The notes: generated by a model not told the origin, from the letters alone. A stretch of DNA of 7,829 bases from JBKJZO01 sp046715235 (GCA_046715235.1 JBKJZO010000031.1:1-7829), one strand, 5' to 3'; counted from the first letter of the stretch, positions 1 through 5,685 are shown. Translations and numbers: made by a program.

Positions 1-143
1 CCGCCGCAGCACTTGTAGCGCGGTACGGCGGAGCGCTCCAGCAGGAGGGGGCGGCACCCTGCTTCGGCCGCGACTCGGGCGGCCGTCGCGCCGGCCGGTC
101 CGGTGCCGATGACGGCGACGTCGTACTCGGGCGGCTCAGTCAT
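1..143 (-). CDS. Geranylgeranyl reductase family FAD-dependent oxidoreductase, N-terminal fragment
   Basis: Partial gene: ATG at 141-143, running off the left edge after 47 whole codons. The visible protein begins MTEPPEYDVAVIGTGPAGAT, a Rossmann FAD-binding fold with the dinucleotide motif G13-T-G15-P-A-G18 and an acidic residue (E36) at the end of beta-2. It continues with PRYKCCGG (from P41), the pattern seen after beta-2 in the geranylgeranyl reductase/archaeosine-type flavoprotein family (usually PRxKxCGG). Such enzymes reduce isoprenoid double bonds or act as related flavin oxidoreductases; the substrate cannot be told from 47 residues. No convincing Shine-Dalgarno is seen before the ATG, only a G-rich patch. 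The leader carries a strong terminator-like hairpin. Family assignment is fairly secure, specific function is not. Confidence 0.8.
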   Translation of the reverse strand, partial: MTEPPEYDVAVIGTGPAGATAARVAAEAGCRPLLLERSAVPRYKCCG

Positions 144-290
144 CGCCCGGTCGACCCCCGGAAAAATGGATGCTCGGGCGTCGTCGACGGGGGAGGCGAC
201 GGCGCCCGAGCTTCACGAACAGTAGCGCCCATCGGCCCGTTGGCAAATATGTGCCTTTAACAAAATCCGTGACGCGCCGTTTGCGGTCAT
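144..290. other. Intergenic region between DUF5926 gene and flavoprotein gene
   Basis: This gap of 147 bases holds the hairpin at 162-211 and, nearer the DUF5926 stop, the most AT-rich stretch of the neighbourhood (about 245-270). On the minus strand TTGCCA followed about 16 nt later by TACTGT could be a weak promoter for the flavoprotein gene, but the -10 match is poor. No small gene is supported here. Confidence 0.4.
162..211 (-). terminator. Intrinsic terminator-like hairpin with T-run (minus strand)
   Basis: The arms at 172-186 and 197-211 pair over 15 positions with one mismatch (a G-T type pair on one strand), around a 10-nt loop. Read on the minus strand, the stem is followed by ATCCATTTTTCC, with the T-run at 162-166. 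This is the classic rho-independent layout. It lies about 80 nt after the stop of the DUF5926 gene and ends only about 20 nt before the ATG of the flavoprotein gene, so it may terminate the former or attenuate the latter. On the plus strand there is no T-run. Confidence 0.7.
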
Positions 291-1196
291 CTAGCGCAGC
301 GTCATTTGCCGGCTGAGCAGTCCCGCGCGGGCGCGGTGCTCGTCCGGCGAGAGCTTGCGCGGGGCCTCGACGGCCTCGCGGATCTTGACTCCGAGGGCCG
401 CCGCGGGAGCCTCGACGTCCGCCGCGGGCAATTCGCCCGGAAGGTCCCAAACCGGGATCAGAATGCCCTCGGCCCGGAACGCGCCGACGTACTTCGTGCC
501 TTCGCCGAGGCTCAACTCCCGCGCTGCGGACAGCCTGGCCAGCGCGTCGAGCAGCGGCTCCTCGTCGTACGGCATGGCCCACCGCAGGTGGCACCGGTCG
601 TGGATCCGGCACCAGTACGCCGAGTCGACCGACGTCAGCCGCTGGGTCGGCACGACAGCGGCGTTGGCGCTCTCGAGCGCCGCCTTCAACTCGCCGCTCG
701 CGTCCTCCATGCCCTGCACCCAGAAGTCGAACGAGTTGAGAACCGTGACTTCAGCGGCCGCCGGGACGATGACGTCCTGGATGCGCGGCGCATCGGCAGC
801 CGGCGGACCCAGGTCGCGGACGGCGTCGCCGGGCGCGGTCTCCAGCGCGCGTTCGAGAACCTGCGCGAGGTCGCGAGCCAGATCGCCCGAACGGCGCGCT
901 GTCTGCAGGCCGAGGAAGATCTGTCCGTCGCTGCGCACCAGCCCGGGCCAGCCGGCGGGCAGCACGGTGGCCAGAACGACGGTGCGGTTGGCGTACGCCG
1001 GGTCAAGCAGTTTCAGGGGCGCGGTCGCCGCCGGCACGACCTCGCGCATCGCAACCCAGTCGCATTCGTCAGCGCGGCCGGCGAACGGGCGCGCGGTGAC
1101 GGCGCGGTCGGCGCGGCTCGATCCATGACACGCCTTGTAACGCCGGCCGGAGCCGCAGGGGCACGGCTGACGCGCCCCGACTACTGGTACGTCGAT
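291..1196 (-). CDS. DUF5926 family protein with N-terminal SEC-C zinc motif; unusual start
   Basis: The body (252 residues from the first ATG at 1047-1049) matches actinobacterial DUF5926 proteins, which are often misnamed SecA because of their SEC-C motif. The same frame stays open upstream and encodes VPVVGARQPCPCGSGRRYK followed by ACHG, a complete SEC-C motif (ligands CxC and CH, at 1122-1169), then DECDWVAMREVVPAATA, which joins smoothly to the body. The family normally has this N-terminus, so the ATG at 1049 is too short. No ATG, GTG, TTG or CTG occurs in frame above the motif. I place the start provisionally at ATC 1194-1196 because GGAG (1204-1207) sits 7 nt before it, giving 301 residues with C12, C14, C23 and H24. 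That start is inference; a frameshift or base error near 1180-1200 is possible. The kinase gene upstream ends at 1181, so the two overlap by 16 bp and may be translationally coupled. Molecular function is unknown; SEC-C binds zinc in SecA. Confidence 0.83.
   Translation of the reverse strand: MDVPVVGARQPCPCGSGRRYKACHGSSRADRAVTARPFAGRADECDWVAMREVVPAATAPLKLLDPAYANRTVVLATVLPAGWPGLVRSDGQIFLGLQTARRSGDLARDLAQVLERALETAPGDAVRDLGPPAADAPRIQDVIVPAAAEVTVLNSFDFWVQGMEDASGELKAALESANAAVVPTQRLTSVDSAYWCRIHDRCHLRWAMPYDEEPLLDALARLSAARELSLGEGTKYVGAFRAEGILIPVWDLPGELPAADVEAPAAALGVKIREAVEAPRKLSPDEHRARAGLLSRQMTLR
1122..1169 (-). other. SEC-C zinc-binding motif coding segment
   Basis: Codons for QPCPCGSGRRYKACHG lie in the DUF5926 frame, upstream of its first ATG. 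The pattern CxCGSGxxYKxCHG is the SEC-C signature known from the C-terminus of SecA. All four expected ligands (Cys, Cys, Cys, His) are present, which indicates the segment is under selection and translated. Confidence 0.85.
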
Positions 1197-3121
1197 GACA
1201 CGTCTCCAGTGTGTGCGGGATGCGACGCCAGGCTGGGCACCGCGACGGGCAACGTGAATTCGACCGTCGCGCCGACGCCCGGCGTGCCGTAGGCGCGGAC
1301 CGCACCCGACTGCGCCTCGACCAGCCGTCGGACGATGTACAGGCCCAGGCCCAGGCCGCCGAAGCGGCGGCGATCGCCGGAGCCGGCCTGGTAGAAGCGC
1401 TCGAAGATCAGCTGCGCGTCGTCTTCGTCCAGCCCGATGCCCTCATCACTGACGCGCACAGCGATCTCGTCGCCTTCGTGTGACGCGACAACCCGCACCT
1501 GCCCGCCGTCCGGGCTGTACTTGATGGCGTTCTCGACCAGCTGCGCGACGATGTTGTCGATGCTGCCGCGGTCGCCGGCGACGAGCGGTATCCCGGCCGG
1601 GACCTGCAGGACGAGCGTGTGCCCCTCCGAAAGCGCCTCGAACCCGGCGAGCGCGCCGCGCAACGCCGTCCCGATGTCGAACGCGACGATGGTCACGGCG
1701 AAGCCCGCGTCGGTCGTGGCGCCGAGCAGCAGTTGGTCAACGAGCGACGCGAGCGACTCGGTCCGGTGCACGATCGTCGCGACCGATTCCCGGCGTTCGG
1801 CGTCCGTAAGCGCGTCCCATCGGTGCAACAGCGTGCTCGCGAAGCCCTGGACGACAGTGATCGGGGTCCGCAGCTCATGGCTGGTCGTGGCGAGAAAGAG
1901 GCCGCGTGCCTCGTCGAGACGCTTGCTCTGGGTGATGTCGCGGAAGTCGACAACCCGCTCTCCCGAGCCCATCACCGGCGAAGCAATCACTTCGAGCCAA
2001 CGTCCGCTCGAGAGCTGATGGTCGACGGCGCGGCCGCTACCGACATCGAACGGCGGCCGCGAGCCGATCGCCTCGTGTTCGGGTATGCCGGTGAGCGCCT
2101 CGGCGGCGGAGTTCCAGATCGCGACGAGGCCCGCGGCGTCGATCACCGCCATGCCGTCATTGGTGGCGTCGATCACTGCTTGCTGGCGCGCCTGCGCCTG
2201 GACCACGTCGGCATGCTGGCGCGCGTTGACGAGCGTCGGCCCGGCATGTGCCGCGAGCAGCGTCAGCACGTCGAGCTCGTTTACCGAGAGCTGGTGGTCG
2301 GTCTGCTCGAACGCGACGTACAAGGCGCCGTTGAGCTGGCCGTTGTGCCTGGTCGGTACGCAGAAGACGGTGCGCAGGTGCGACAGCAACTTGTTGGAGG
2401 CAACCCACGGTGAGCTGATCTGGATGTCGCCGGTCGAGGTCGGTCCACCCGTGAGCAGCGCCTCGGCAATCAGGCCGGTATTCGTCTTCAACCGCGTGCC
2501 GACTGCTCCGGCGTCGCCGTTCCATTGCGCGACGGCCAGCAGCTCCTCATCCTCGAGCACGCACAAGGAGGCGGCGCAGCCCCCGACGAGCAACGCCGCG
2601 CGCTCACAGATGCGCTCGAGTACGGCGTTCAGGTCCAGATCTGCACTGATCGCGCGCACGGCGTGGGTGAGCTCTTCGACCAGTCGCTGCCGCTCGCGCA
2701 GCTCCGCTGCGGCGGAGAGCTCGGCGGTGACGTCGCGCAGCGAGCAGACCGCTCCGAGGTAGTCGCCGTTGTCGTCGACGACCGGATCGGCCTCGATCTG
2801 CAGATCAACAACGGAGGCGTCGTCGTACCGGCGTTGTATGACGATCGAGACGCGTTCGCCCGCGCCCACCTGGCGTTGGGCTTCGGTCTTATGACCGAAC
2901 AGATCCAGCAGGACCGGGCCGTGGTCGTCGTCCTTGGTCAGGCGCAAGAGCCGCTCGGCGGCGGCGTTGAGGCGGACGGCTCTGCCGTCGCGATCGAGGA
3001 GGGCGAGCGCGCATGGAGCAGCGTCGACGAGAAGATCAACGCGGCTGCCAAGATCATCGTTTACCGCCATCGAGCCAACATGCTCCCAGGCGGCGTGCCG
3101 CAGCGAAAGGTCGGAGCCCAT
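1181..3121 (-). CDS. Soluble PAS-GAF-PAS sensor histidine kinase
   Basis: Encodes a 646-residue hybrid sensor: PAS domain about 25-135, GAF about 150-305, second PAS about 310-400, HisKA about 405-470 and HATPase_c about 515-625. The H-box reads TSHELRTP with phospho-acceptor H415. The N-box is QLVENAIKYSPDGG (N531), the G1 box is DEGIG (D559-G563), the F-box is FERFYQ (F573), and the G2 box is GGLGLGL (588-594). All catalytic elements are intact. No membrane segment or signal peptide is seen, so it should sense a cytoplasmic ligand or redox state. The ATG at 3119-3121 is preceded by GGGAG with a 6-nt spacer; a second ATG at codon 18 has a poorer spacing. After the fold ends (VEFTLPV) comes an 18-residue tail without recognisable features. 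No response regulator gene is adjacent, so the partner is unknown. The 3' end overlaps the DUF5926 gene. Confidence 0.93.
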   Translation of the reverse strand: MGSDLSLRHAAWEHVGSMAVNDDLGSRVDLLVDAAPCALALLDRDGRAVRLNAAAERLLRLTKDDDHGPVLLDLFGHKTEAQRQVGAGERVSIVIQRRYDDASVVDLQIEADPVVDDNGDYLGAVCSLRDVTAELSAAAELRERQRLVEELTHAVRAISADLDLNAVLERICERAALLVGGCAASLCVLEDEELLAVAQWNGDAGAVGTRLKTNTGLIAEALLTGGPTSTGDIQISSPWVASNKLLSHLRTVFCVPTRHNGQLNGALYVAFEQTDHQLSVNELDVLTLLAAHAGPTLVNARQHADVVQAQARQQAVIDATNDGMAVIDAAGLVAIWNSAAEALTGIPEHEAIGSRPPFDVGSGRAVDHQLSSGRWLEVIASPVMGSGERVVDFRDITQSKRLDEARGLFLATTSHELRTPITVVQGFASTLLHRWDALTDAERRESVATIVHRTESLASLVDQLLLGATTDAGFAVTIVAFDIGTALRGALAGFEALSEGHTLVLQVPAGIPLVAGDRGSIDNIVAQLVENAIKYSPDGGQVRVVASHEGDEIAVRVSDEGIGLDEDDAQLIFERFYQAGSGDRRRFGGLGLGLYIVRRLVEAQSGAVRAYGTPGVGATVEFTLPVAVPSLASHPAHTGDVSSTYQ

Positions 3122-3136
3122 TCAGGGCTCCCGGCC

Positions 3137-3150
3137 GCCCCACTAGGGGC
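3137..3150. repeat. Short inverted repeat upstream of the PAS-GAF-PAS kinase
   Basis: GCCCC-ACTA-GGGGC is a perfect 5-bp-arm palindrome centred about 22 nt upstream of the kinase start codon. It sits just above the Shine-Dalgarno GGGAG (3128-3132). It could be an operator or a small leader hairpin; nothing else in the window repeats it. Confidence 0.35.
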
Positions 3151-3166
3151 ATCGAGGCGACCGGCT

Positions 3167-3246
3167 CCACTTGTGACCGCTTGTGTCCGCAATTCAGCGG
3201 TTCCCGAGCGTGGCCGGCGAACACAAGCGGTCAGAAGTGAAGGTCG
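3167..3246. repeat. Palindromic repeat, copy A (3' end of the DUF559 gene)
   Basis: Arms CACTTGTGACCGCTTGTGT (3168-3186) and ACACAAGCGGTCAGAAGTG (3221-3239) are inverted repeats, 18 of 19 paired, around a 34-nt loop containing CCGCAATTC and CCCGAGCGTG. It aligns without gaps to copy B at 4251-4330, about 62 of 80 bases identical by hand count. The minus-strand gene's last codons (DLHF) and TGA stop at 3231-3233 lie inside the right arm. It could also act as a transcription end, but there is no clear T-run after the stem. Confidence 0.85.
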
Positions 3247-4184
3247 GGCGCCACCCTCGTCAGTGCCCGCCGCACGGCGGCAAGCACGTAGCCGGGTCGC
3301 GTGTGGATGTGTTCGTCGGTGAACCGGCGCACCAGCCAGTCGCCCTCTTCGAGGGCGGTGTGCCGAACCCGGTCTCGGTGGAACATGTCGGCGCGCTGGT
3401 GCGGCTCGCGCCCGTCGACCTCGATCGCCAACCCACGATAGGACCCGCGGGACGCGCCGAGCAGCTCTACCGGGTACGCGAGATCGATCCGGCCGCGAGC
3501 CTCCGGCAATGCGAACGGGCGCTGCAGCTGCGGATACGGCAAGCCGCCGTCGAGTAGCAGCAGCCGCATCGCGGTCTCCAGCGGTGACTCACTACGCAGA
3601 TCGACGCAACCCAGCGCTCTTCGAGCGTTGCGCGACCCCGGCGCACGCGGGCGGAGCGCACCAATCTGAGCGGCCATCTCGGCGATCGTGACGAGCTCGA
3701 GCCTGGCCGCTGACTCCAGCAGACAGGCCGCGACGACCCGATCGGATCGTCGCGCGCAATCGAGCAGCGTGCGCGCTGGCGTCGTCACGGCTATGCCGTC
3801 GACGTCAGTGAGGTCGCCGTCGTCCAACTCGGACCTGACGATCTTCACTCCCGGCGGCTGGACCGGATGCCGCTCAGGCGGGACCACCACGGTGATGCCC
3901 GCGACGGCCGGGGCACCGGCGATGTCGAGCAGCCTTGCCGCGGTCTCGCCACCGGCGGCGGCGCCCCGGCCCGCGGCGACGACTGCCGCTCGTACACGCT
4001 CCCGCCATTCCCCGTCTACAACAGCGCCGGGTACGACGAGTAGGCCGCGCCGGCGTCGCTCGATGTCGCCGGAAGCGAGAGCAGCGGCAAGGGCACGCCG
4101 TGAGACGCCGAGGTCGACCACCTGCCGCGTCGTGAGGTAGCCACCTCGCTGCTGGGCCGCGTCAGCGACAAGGCGCAAATCCAT
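3231..4184 (-). CDS. AbiEi-antitoxin-like N-terminal domain plus DUF559-type endonuclease-like domain
   Basis: A 317-residue protein from ATG 4182-4184. Residues 1-55 (GGYLTTRQVVDLGVSRRAL, then IERRRRGLLVVPGA) form the winged-helix domain of type IV toxin-antitoxin AbiEi antitoxins, which binds DNA. The middle contains TTPARTLLDCARR (134-146), common in these proteins. Residues 195-310 resemble DUF559/Vsr-like PD-(D/E)XK folds: E203 in SPLE, D234 in RIDLAYP, E255-V-D257 in AIEVDGR, then DRVRHTALEEGDW and VRRFTDEHI. Endonuclease activity is inference; the active-site pattern is plausible, though spacing to E203 is the least certain part. A longer reading to a TTG at 4308-4310 would start inside repeat copy B and is rejected. 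No AbiEii nucleotidyltransferase toxin lies beside it, so it is a solitary gene. No good Shine-Dalgarno precedes the ATG. It sits between two palindromic repeats. Confidence 0.85.
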   Translation of the reverse strand: MDLRLVADAAQQRGGYLTTRQVVDLGVSRRALAAALASGDIERRRRGLLVVPGAVVDGEWRERVRAAVVAAGRGAAAGGETAARLLDIAGAPAVAGITVVVPPERHPVQPPGVKIVRSELDDGDLTDVDGIAVTTPARTLLDCARRSDRVVAACLLESAARLELVTIAEMAAQIGALRPRAPGSRNARRALGCVDLRSESPLETAMRLLLLDGGLPYPQLQRPFALPEARGRIDLAYPVELLGASRGSYRGLAIEVDGREPHQRADMFHRDRVRHTALEEGDWLVRRFTDEHIHTRPGYVLAAVRRALTRVAPDLHF

Positions 4185-4250
4185 GTATTCACGGTGCGCG
4201 AACGGACCCGTGCTACGGACGGGACAGCGTGAATCTGTGGACTGTCGCTG

Positions 4251-4330
4251 CCACTGGTGACCGTTCCTGTCCGCAATTCCACCGTCCCCGAGCGTGCGCC
4301 CCGGACACAATCAGTCACAAGTGGAGGTCC
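4251..4330. repeat. Palindromic repeat, copy B (upstream of the DUF559 gene)
   Basis: Second copy of the ~80 bp element, in direct orientation to copy A and offset by exactly 1084 bp with no gaps. Its arms at 4251-4272 and 4303-4324 pair at about 17 of 22 positions, so it is more decayed than copy A. The best conserved segments are CCGCAATTC, CCCGAGCGTG and ACACAA. It lies 66 bp upstream of the DUF559 gene start and could carry its promoter, though I see no clear -35/-10 pair. Confidence 0.83.
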
Positions 4331-4360
4331 GGCCCTCTTTGCTCGCTGAGGCTGTGGGCG

Positions 4361-4372
4361 TTTCCGCGGAAA
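4361..4372. repeat. 12-bp perfect palindrome TTTCCGCGGAAA
   Basis: A self-complementary 12-mer lying 2 nt from the perfect hairpin at 4375-4406 and about 30 bp from repeat copy B. It may be a protein-binding site or, on the minus strand, part of the terminator tail. Function is not known. Confidence 0.4.
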
Positions 4373-4374
4373 TG

Positions 4375-4406
4375 CGAGATTCCCCTGCCGTGGCAGGGGA
4401 ATCTCG
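4375..4406 (-). terminator. Perfect 15-bp-stem hairpin, probable terminator of the two-TM membrane protein gene
   Basis: CGAGATTCCCCTGCC (4375-4389) and its exact complement GGCAGGGGAATCTCG (4392-4406) are separated by only two bases, so the stem is effectively capped by a four-base loop. It lies 24 bp after the stop of the minus-strand membrane protein gene. The following minus-strand bases (GCATTTCC) are only weakly T-rich, so the assignment rests mainly on position and stem strength. Confidence 0.65.
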
Positions 4407-4430
4407 TCGCTGTGGCTGTATCTGTTGCTG

Positions 4431-5069
4431 TCAGGCCCTGACGACCTCACGAGGGCGCTCGGGTGCGGCAAACACCTTGTCCTTCGAGGTGCGGAAGGCG
4501 TGGGCGAAGCCGGCCATGGCGAGCAGCAGCATCAGCGCGGCACCGGCGTAGGCGACCGTTGACGCCTGTCCGCCCTTACGACCGAGTTCGCTGAAGCCGT
4601 ACGACGTCAGCAGGAGTCCACGCAGCGTCTCACCCTTGAACGCGCTGTCTCGCGTCGCGGTGATCTCGGCGACTGTCTTCTCCAGCTCGGGGACGTTCGC
4701 GCTGTTGGCAGCCTTCGCGTCGGCCAGAGCAGTCCGCGCCGCAGTCTGCGGGACGCCGAGCTCGGCGTACGTCAGGCCCTTGGTCGAGGACTTCACGTGC
4801 AGCCCGATGAAGTCGTTGGCGTAGCACTCGGCCTGCTTGCCGGTCGTCAGGGGCTGGCCGGCGTACTTGGTCAGGCAGGGCGCCTGCTTCTCTTCGTCCG
4901 TCAGCGCTGCGGCCGGCTTGAACGTGATCTTCTGCTGGCTCAGCTGGTCCTTGACGTAGGTCTTCGCGAAGTTCGCGTTGCTCGTCAGAACGAGCCCGGC
5001 GGCGATCAGCACGAGTGCGAGTCCGAGCCCGCCGATGCTGGTGATGATGTCTAGCGTCCTGCGCCTCAT
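4431..5069 (-). CDS. Two-TM membrane protein with extracytoplasmic domain, unknown function
   Basis: A 212-residue protein. ATG 5067-5069 is preceded by GGAAGGA with a 7-nt spacer, which favours it over a TTG nine codons upstream. After MRRRT, residues about 8-29 form one membrane helix (SIGGLGLALVLIAAGLVL) and residues about 170-190 a second (STVAYAGAALMLLLAMAGF). The 140 residues between are hydrophilic and probably outside the cell, by the positive-inside rule (MRRR at the N-terminus and RTSKDK after the second helix). The loop carries two cysteines, C65 (QAPCLTKY) and C82 (QAECYAND), that could form a disulfide. It also contains GLTYAELGVPQTAARTALADAK, in part likely helical. It resembles small conserved membrane proteins of actinomycetes, but I cannot name a family. 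It is divergent from the split-barrel flavoprotein gene and ends with a hairpin. Confidence 0.8.
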   Translation of the reverse strand: MRRRTLDIITSIGGLGLALVLIAAGLVLTSNANFAKTYVKDQLSQQKITFKPAAALTDEEKQAPCLTKYAGQPLTTGKQAECYANDFIGLHVKSSTKGLTYAELGVPQTAARTALADAKAANSANVPELEKTVAEITATRDSAFKGETLRGLLLTSYGFSELGRKGGQASTVAYAGAALMLLLAMAGFAHAFRTSKDKVFAAPERPREVVRA

Positions 5070-5092
5070 GACTAGGTCCTTCCGTGGCCACC

Positions 5093-5107
5093 GCAACTCG
5101 AAGTTGC
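5093..5107. repeat. Leader inverted repeat GCAACT-CGA-AGTTGC
   Basis: Perfect 6-bp arms around three bases, located 24-38 nt upstream of the membrane protein's ATG and just above its Shine-Dalgarno. It could be an operator or a small leader hairpin. Only weak support. Confidence 0.3.
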
Positions 5108-5180
5108 TCTCTAGGTTTGCTTGTCGGACCTCACACTCCGGTACGGCGACCGCGCGGGTGAGAGCCGAACGTCACCAGTG

Positions 5181-5200
5181 CGCGGGCCTTTGGTCCCTAG
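5181..5200 (+). promoter_or_regulatory. DosR/DevR box-like operator
   Basis: CGCGGGCCTTTGGTCCCTAG, read on the other strand as AGGGACCAAAGGCCCG, fits 14 of 20 positions of the DosR palindrome (core GGGACTWWAGTCCC), including GGG, C, TTT and GTCCC. It ends 32 bp upstream of the flavoprotein ATG, a normal place for an activator site overlapping the -35 region. A DevR-like regulator encoded about 1.7 kb away has the matching recognition helix. Binding is inferred. Confidence 0.65.
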
Positions 5201-5232
5201 GCCACCGCAGGTCGACGGGGGAGCATCGAGGC

Positions 5233-5685
5233 ATGTTCGACGAACCGCTGGAGACGCTTTCCCGCCACGAGTGCGACGACCTGCTCAGCCGGTCGCCGTA
5301 CGGCCGCGTCGTCTACACGGATCGCGCGATGCCCGCGTGCACCCCCGTGAACTACGCCTTCGACCGCGGCACTGTCGTCTTCCGCACCGTCGTCGGGTCG
5401 CGGCTCGCGGCCGCAACTGACCACCACGTGGTCGCCTTCCAGGTCGACGAGATCGATCCCGCGACGCGCTCCGGTGTGACTGTCGTAGTCACGGGCAACA
5501 CGGCGCCCATCAGCGCTCCAGCCGAACTGCAGCGCGTCGAGAAACTCGGCGTGTCGACGTGGGGATGGGGCGAGATCCAGCACTGGGTACGACTCACACC
5601 GGGCTTCGTTAATGGCCGGAGGCTGCACGCGCGCACCGGGCAGGACGGGTACCCTCAATCACTGTCAGATCTCGCCGCCGGATAG
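5233..5685 (+). CDS. Pyridoxamine 5'-phosphate oxidase-like split-barrel flavoprotein
   Basis: A 150-residue single-domain protein with the split beta-barrel pattern of PNPOx/NimA-like FMN- or F420-binding proteins: SPYGRVVYTD (21-30), then PVNYAFDRGTVVFRT (38-52), then GSRLAAA (55-61), the usual phosphate-contacting region, then VAFQVDEIDP (67-76) and GVTVVVTG (81-88). The tryptophan-rich WGWGEIQHWVRLTPGFVNGRRL (110-131) is the C-terminal strand region of this family. It is likely cytoplasmic and redox-active, but the substrate is unknown; it is too short and divergent to be the true vitamin B6 enzyme PdxH. The ATG at 5233 follows GGGGAG at 5217-5222; an in-frame extension upstream would read through the Dos-like box and is not supported. 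Members of this class belong to the mycobacterial DosR regulon, consistent with the box in front. The end overlaps the facing kinase gene by 21 bp. Confidence 0.88.
   Translation: MFDEPLETLSRHECDDLLSRSPYGRVVYTDRAMPACTPVNYAFDRGTVVFRTVVGSRLAAATDHHVVAFQVDEIDPATRSGVTVVVTGNTAPISAPAELQRVEKLGVSTWGWGEIQHWVRLTPGFVNGRRLHARTGQDGYPQSLSDLAAG

Larger units (their letters stand above)
5070..5232. other. Divergent intergenic region with regulatory sites
   Basis: These 163 bases separate the minus-strand membrane protein gene from the plus-strand flavoprotein gene, so promoters for both should lie here. Seen: a Dos-box-like site at 5181-5200, an inverted repeat at 5093-5107, and the two ribosome binding sites. 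I see no clear housekeeping -35/-10 pair on either strand and no small coding region. Confidence 0.5.

Noticed and set aside
306..1292. Long plus-strand open frame (328 codons) over the DUF5926 gene
   Set aside because: It is antisense to a recognisable protein; the Arg/Gly/Val-rich translation has no domain and reflects high-GC codon bias.
1335..1365. Tandem CAGGCC-type repeats
   Set aside because: They encode the glycine/leucine G2 box of the kinase (GGLGLGL) and are explained by codon bias.
3167..3246. CRISPR repeat or tRNA gene at the palindromic elements
   Set aside because: There are only two copies 1 kb apart with a gene between, and no cloverleaf or spacer pattern.
4185..4310. 42-codon N-terminal extension of the DUF559 gene from a TTG
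   Set aside because: The extra residues are translated from palindromic repeat copy B, and the AbiEi-like domain starts right after the ATG at 4184.
5068..5083. GACTAGGTCC as a second Dos-like box near the membrane protein start
   Set aside because: The half-sites are one base too close and it coincides with the ribosome binding site.
5070..5096. Nine-codon extension of the two-TM protein to a TTG
   Set aside because: ATG 5067-5069 has a strong GGAAGGA ribosome binding site at 7 nt; the extension consists of that site's own bases.
4978..5232. Upstream extension of the split-barrel flavoprotein
   Set aside because: It would read through the divergent promoter region and the Dos-like box; ATG 5233 fits the family length.
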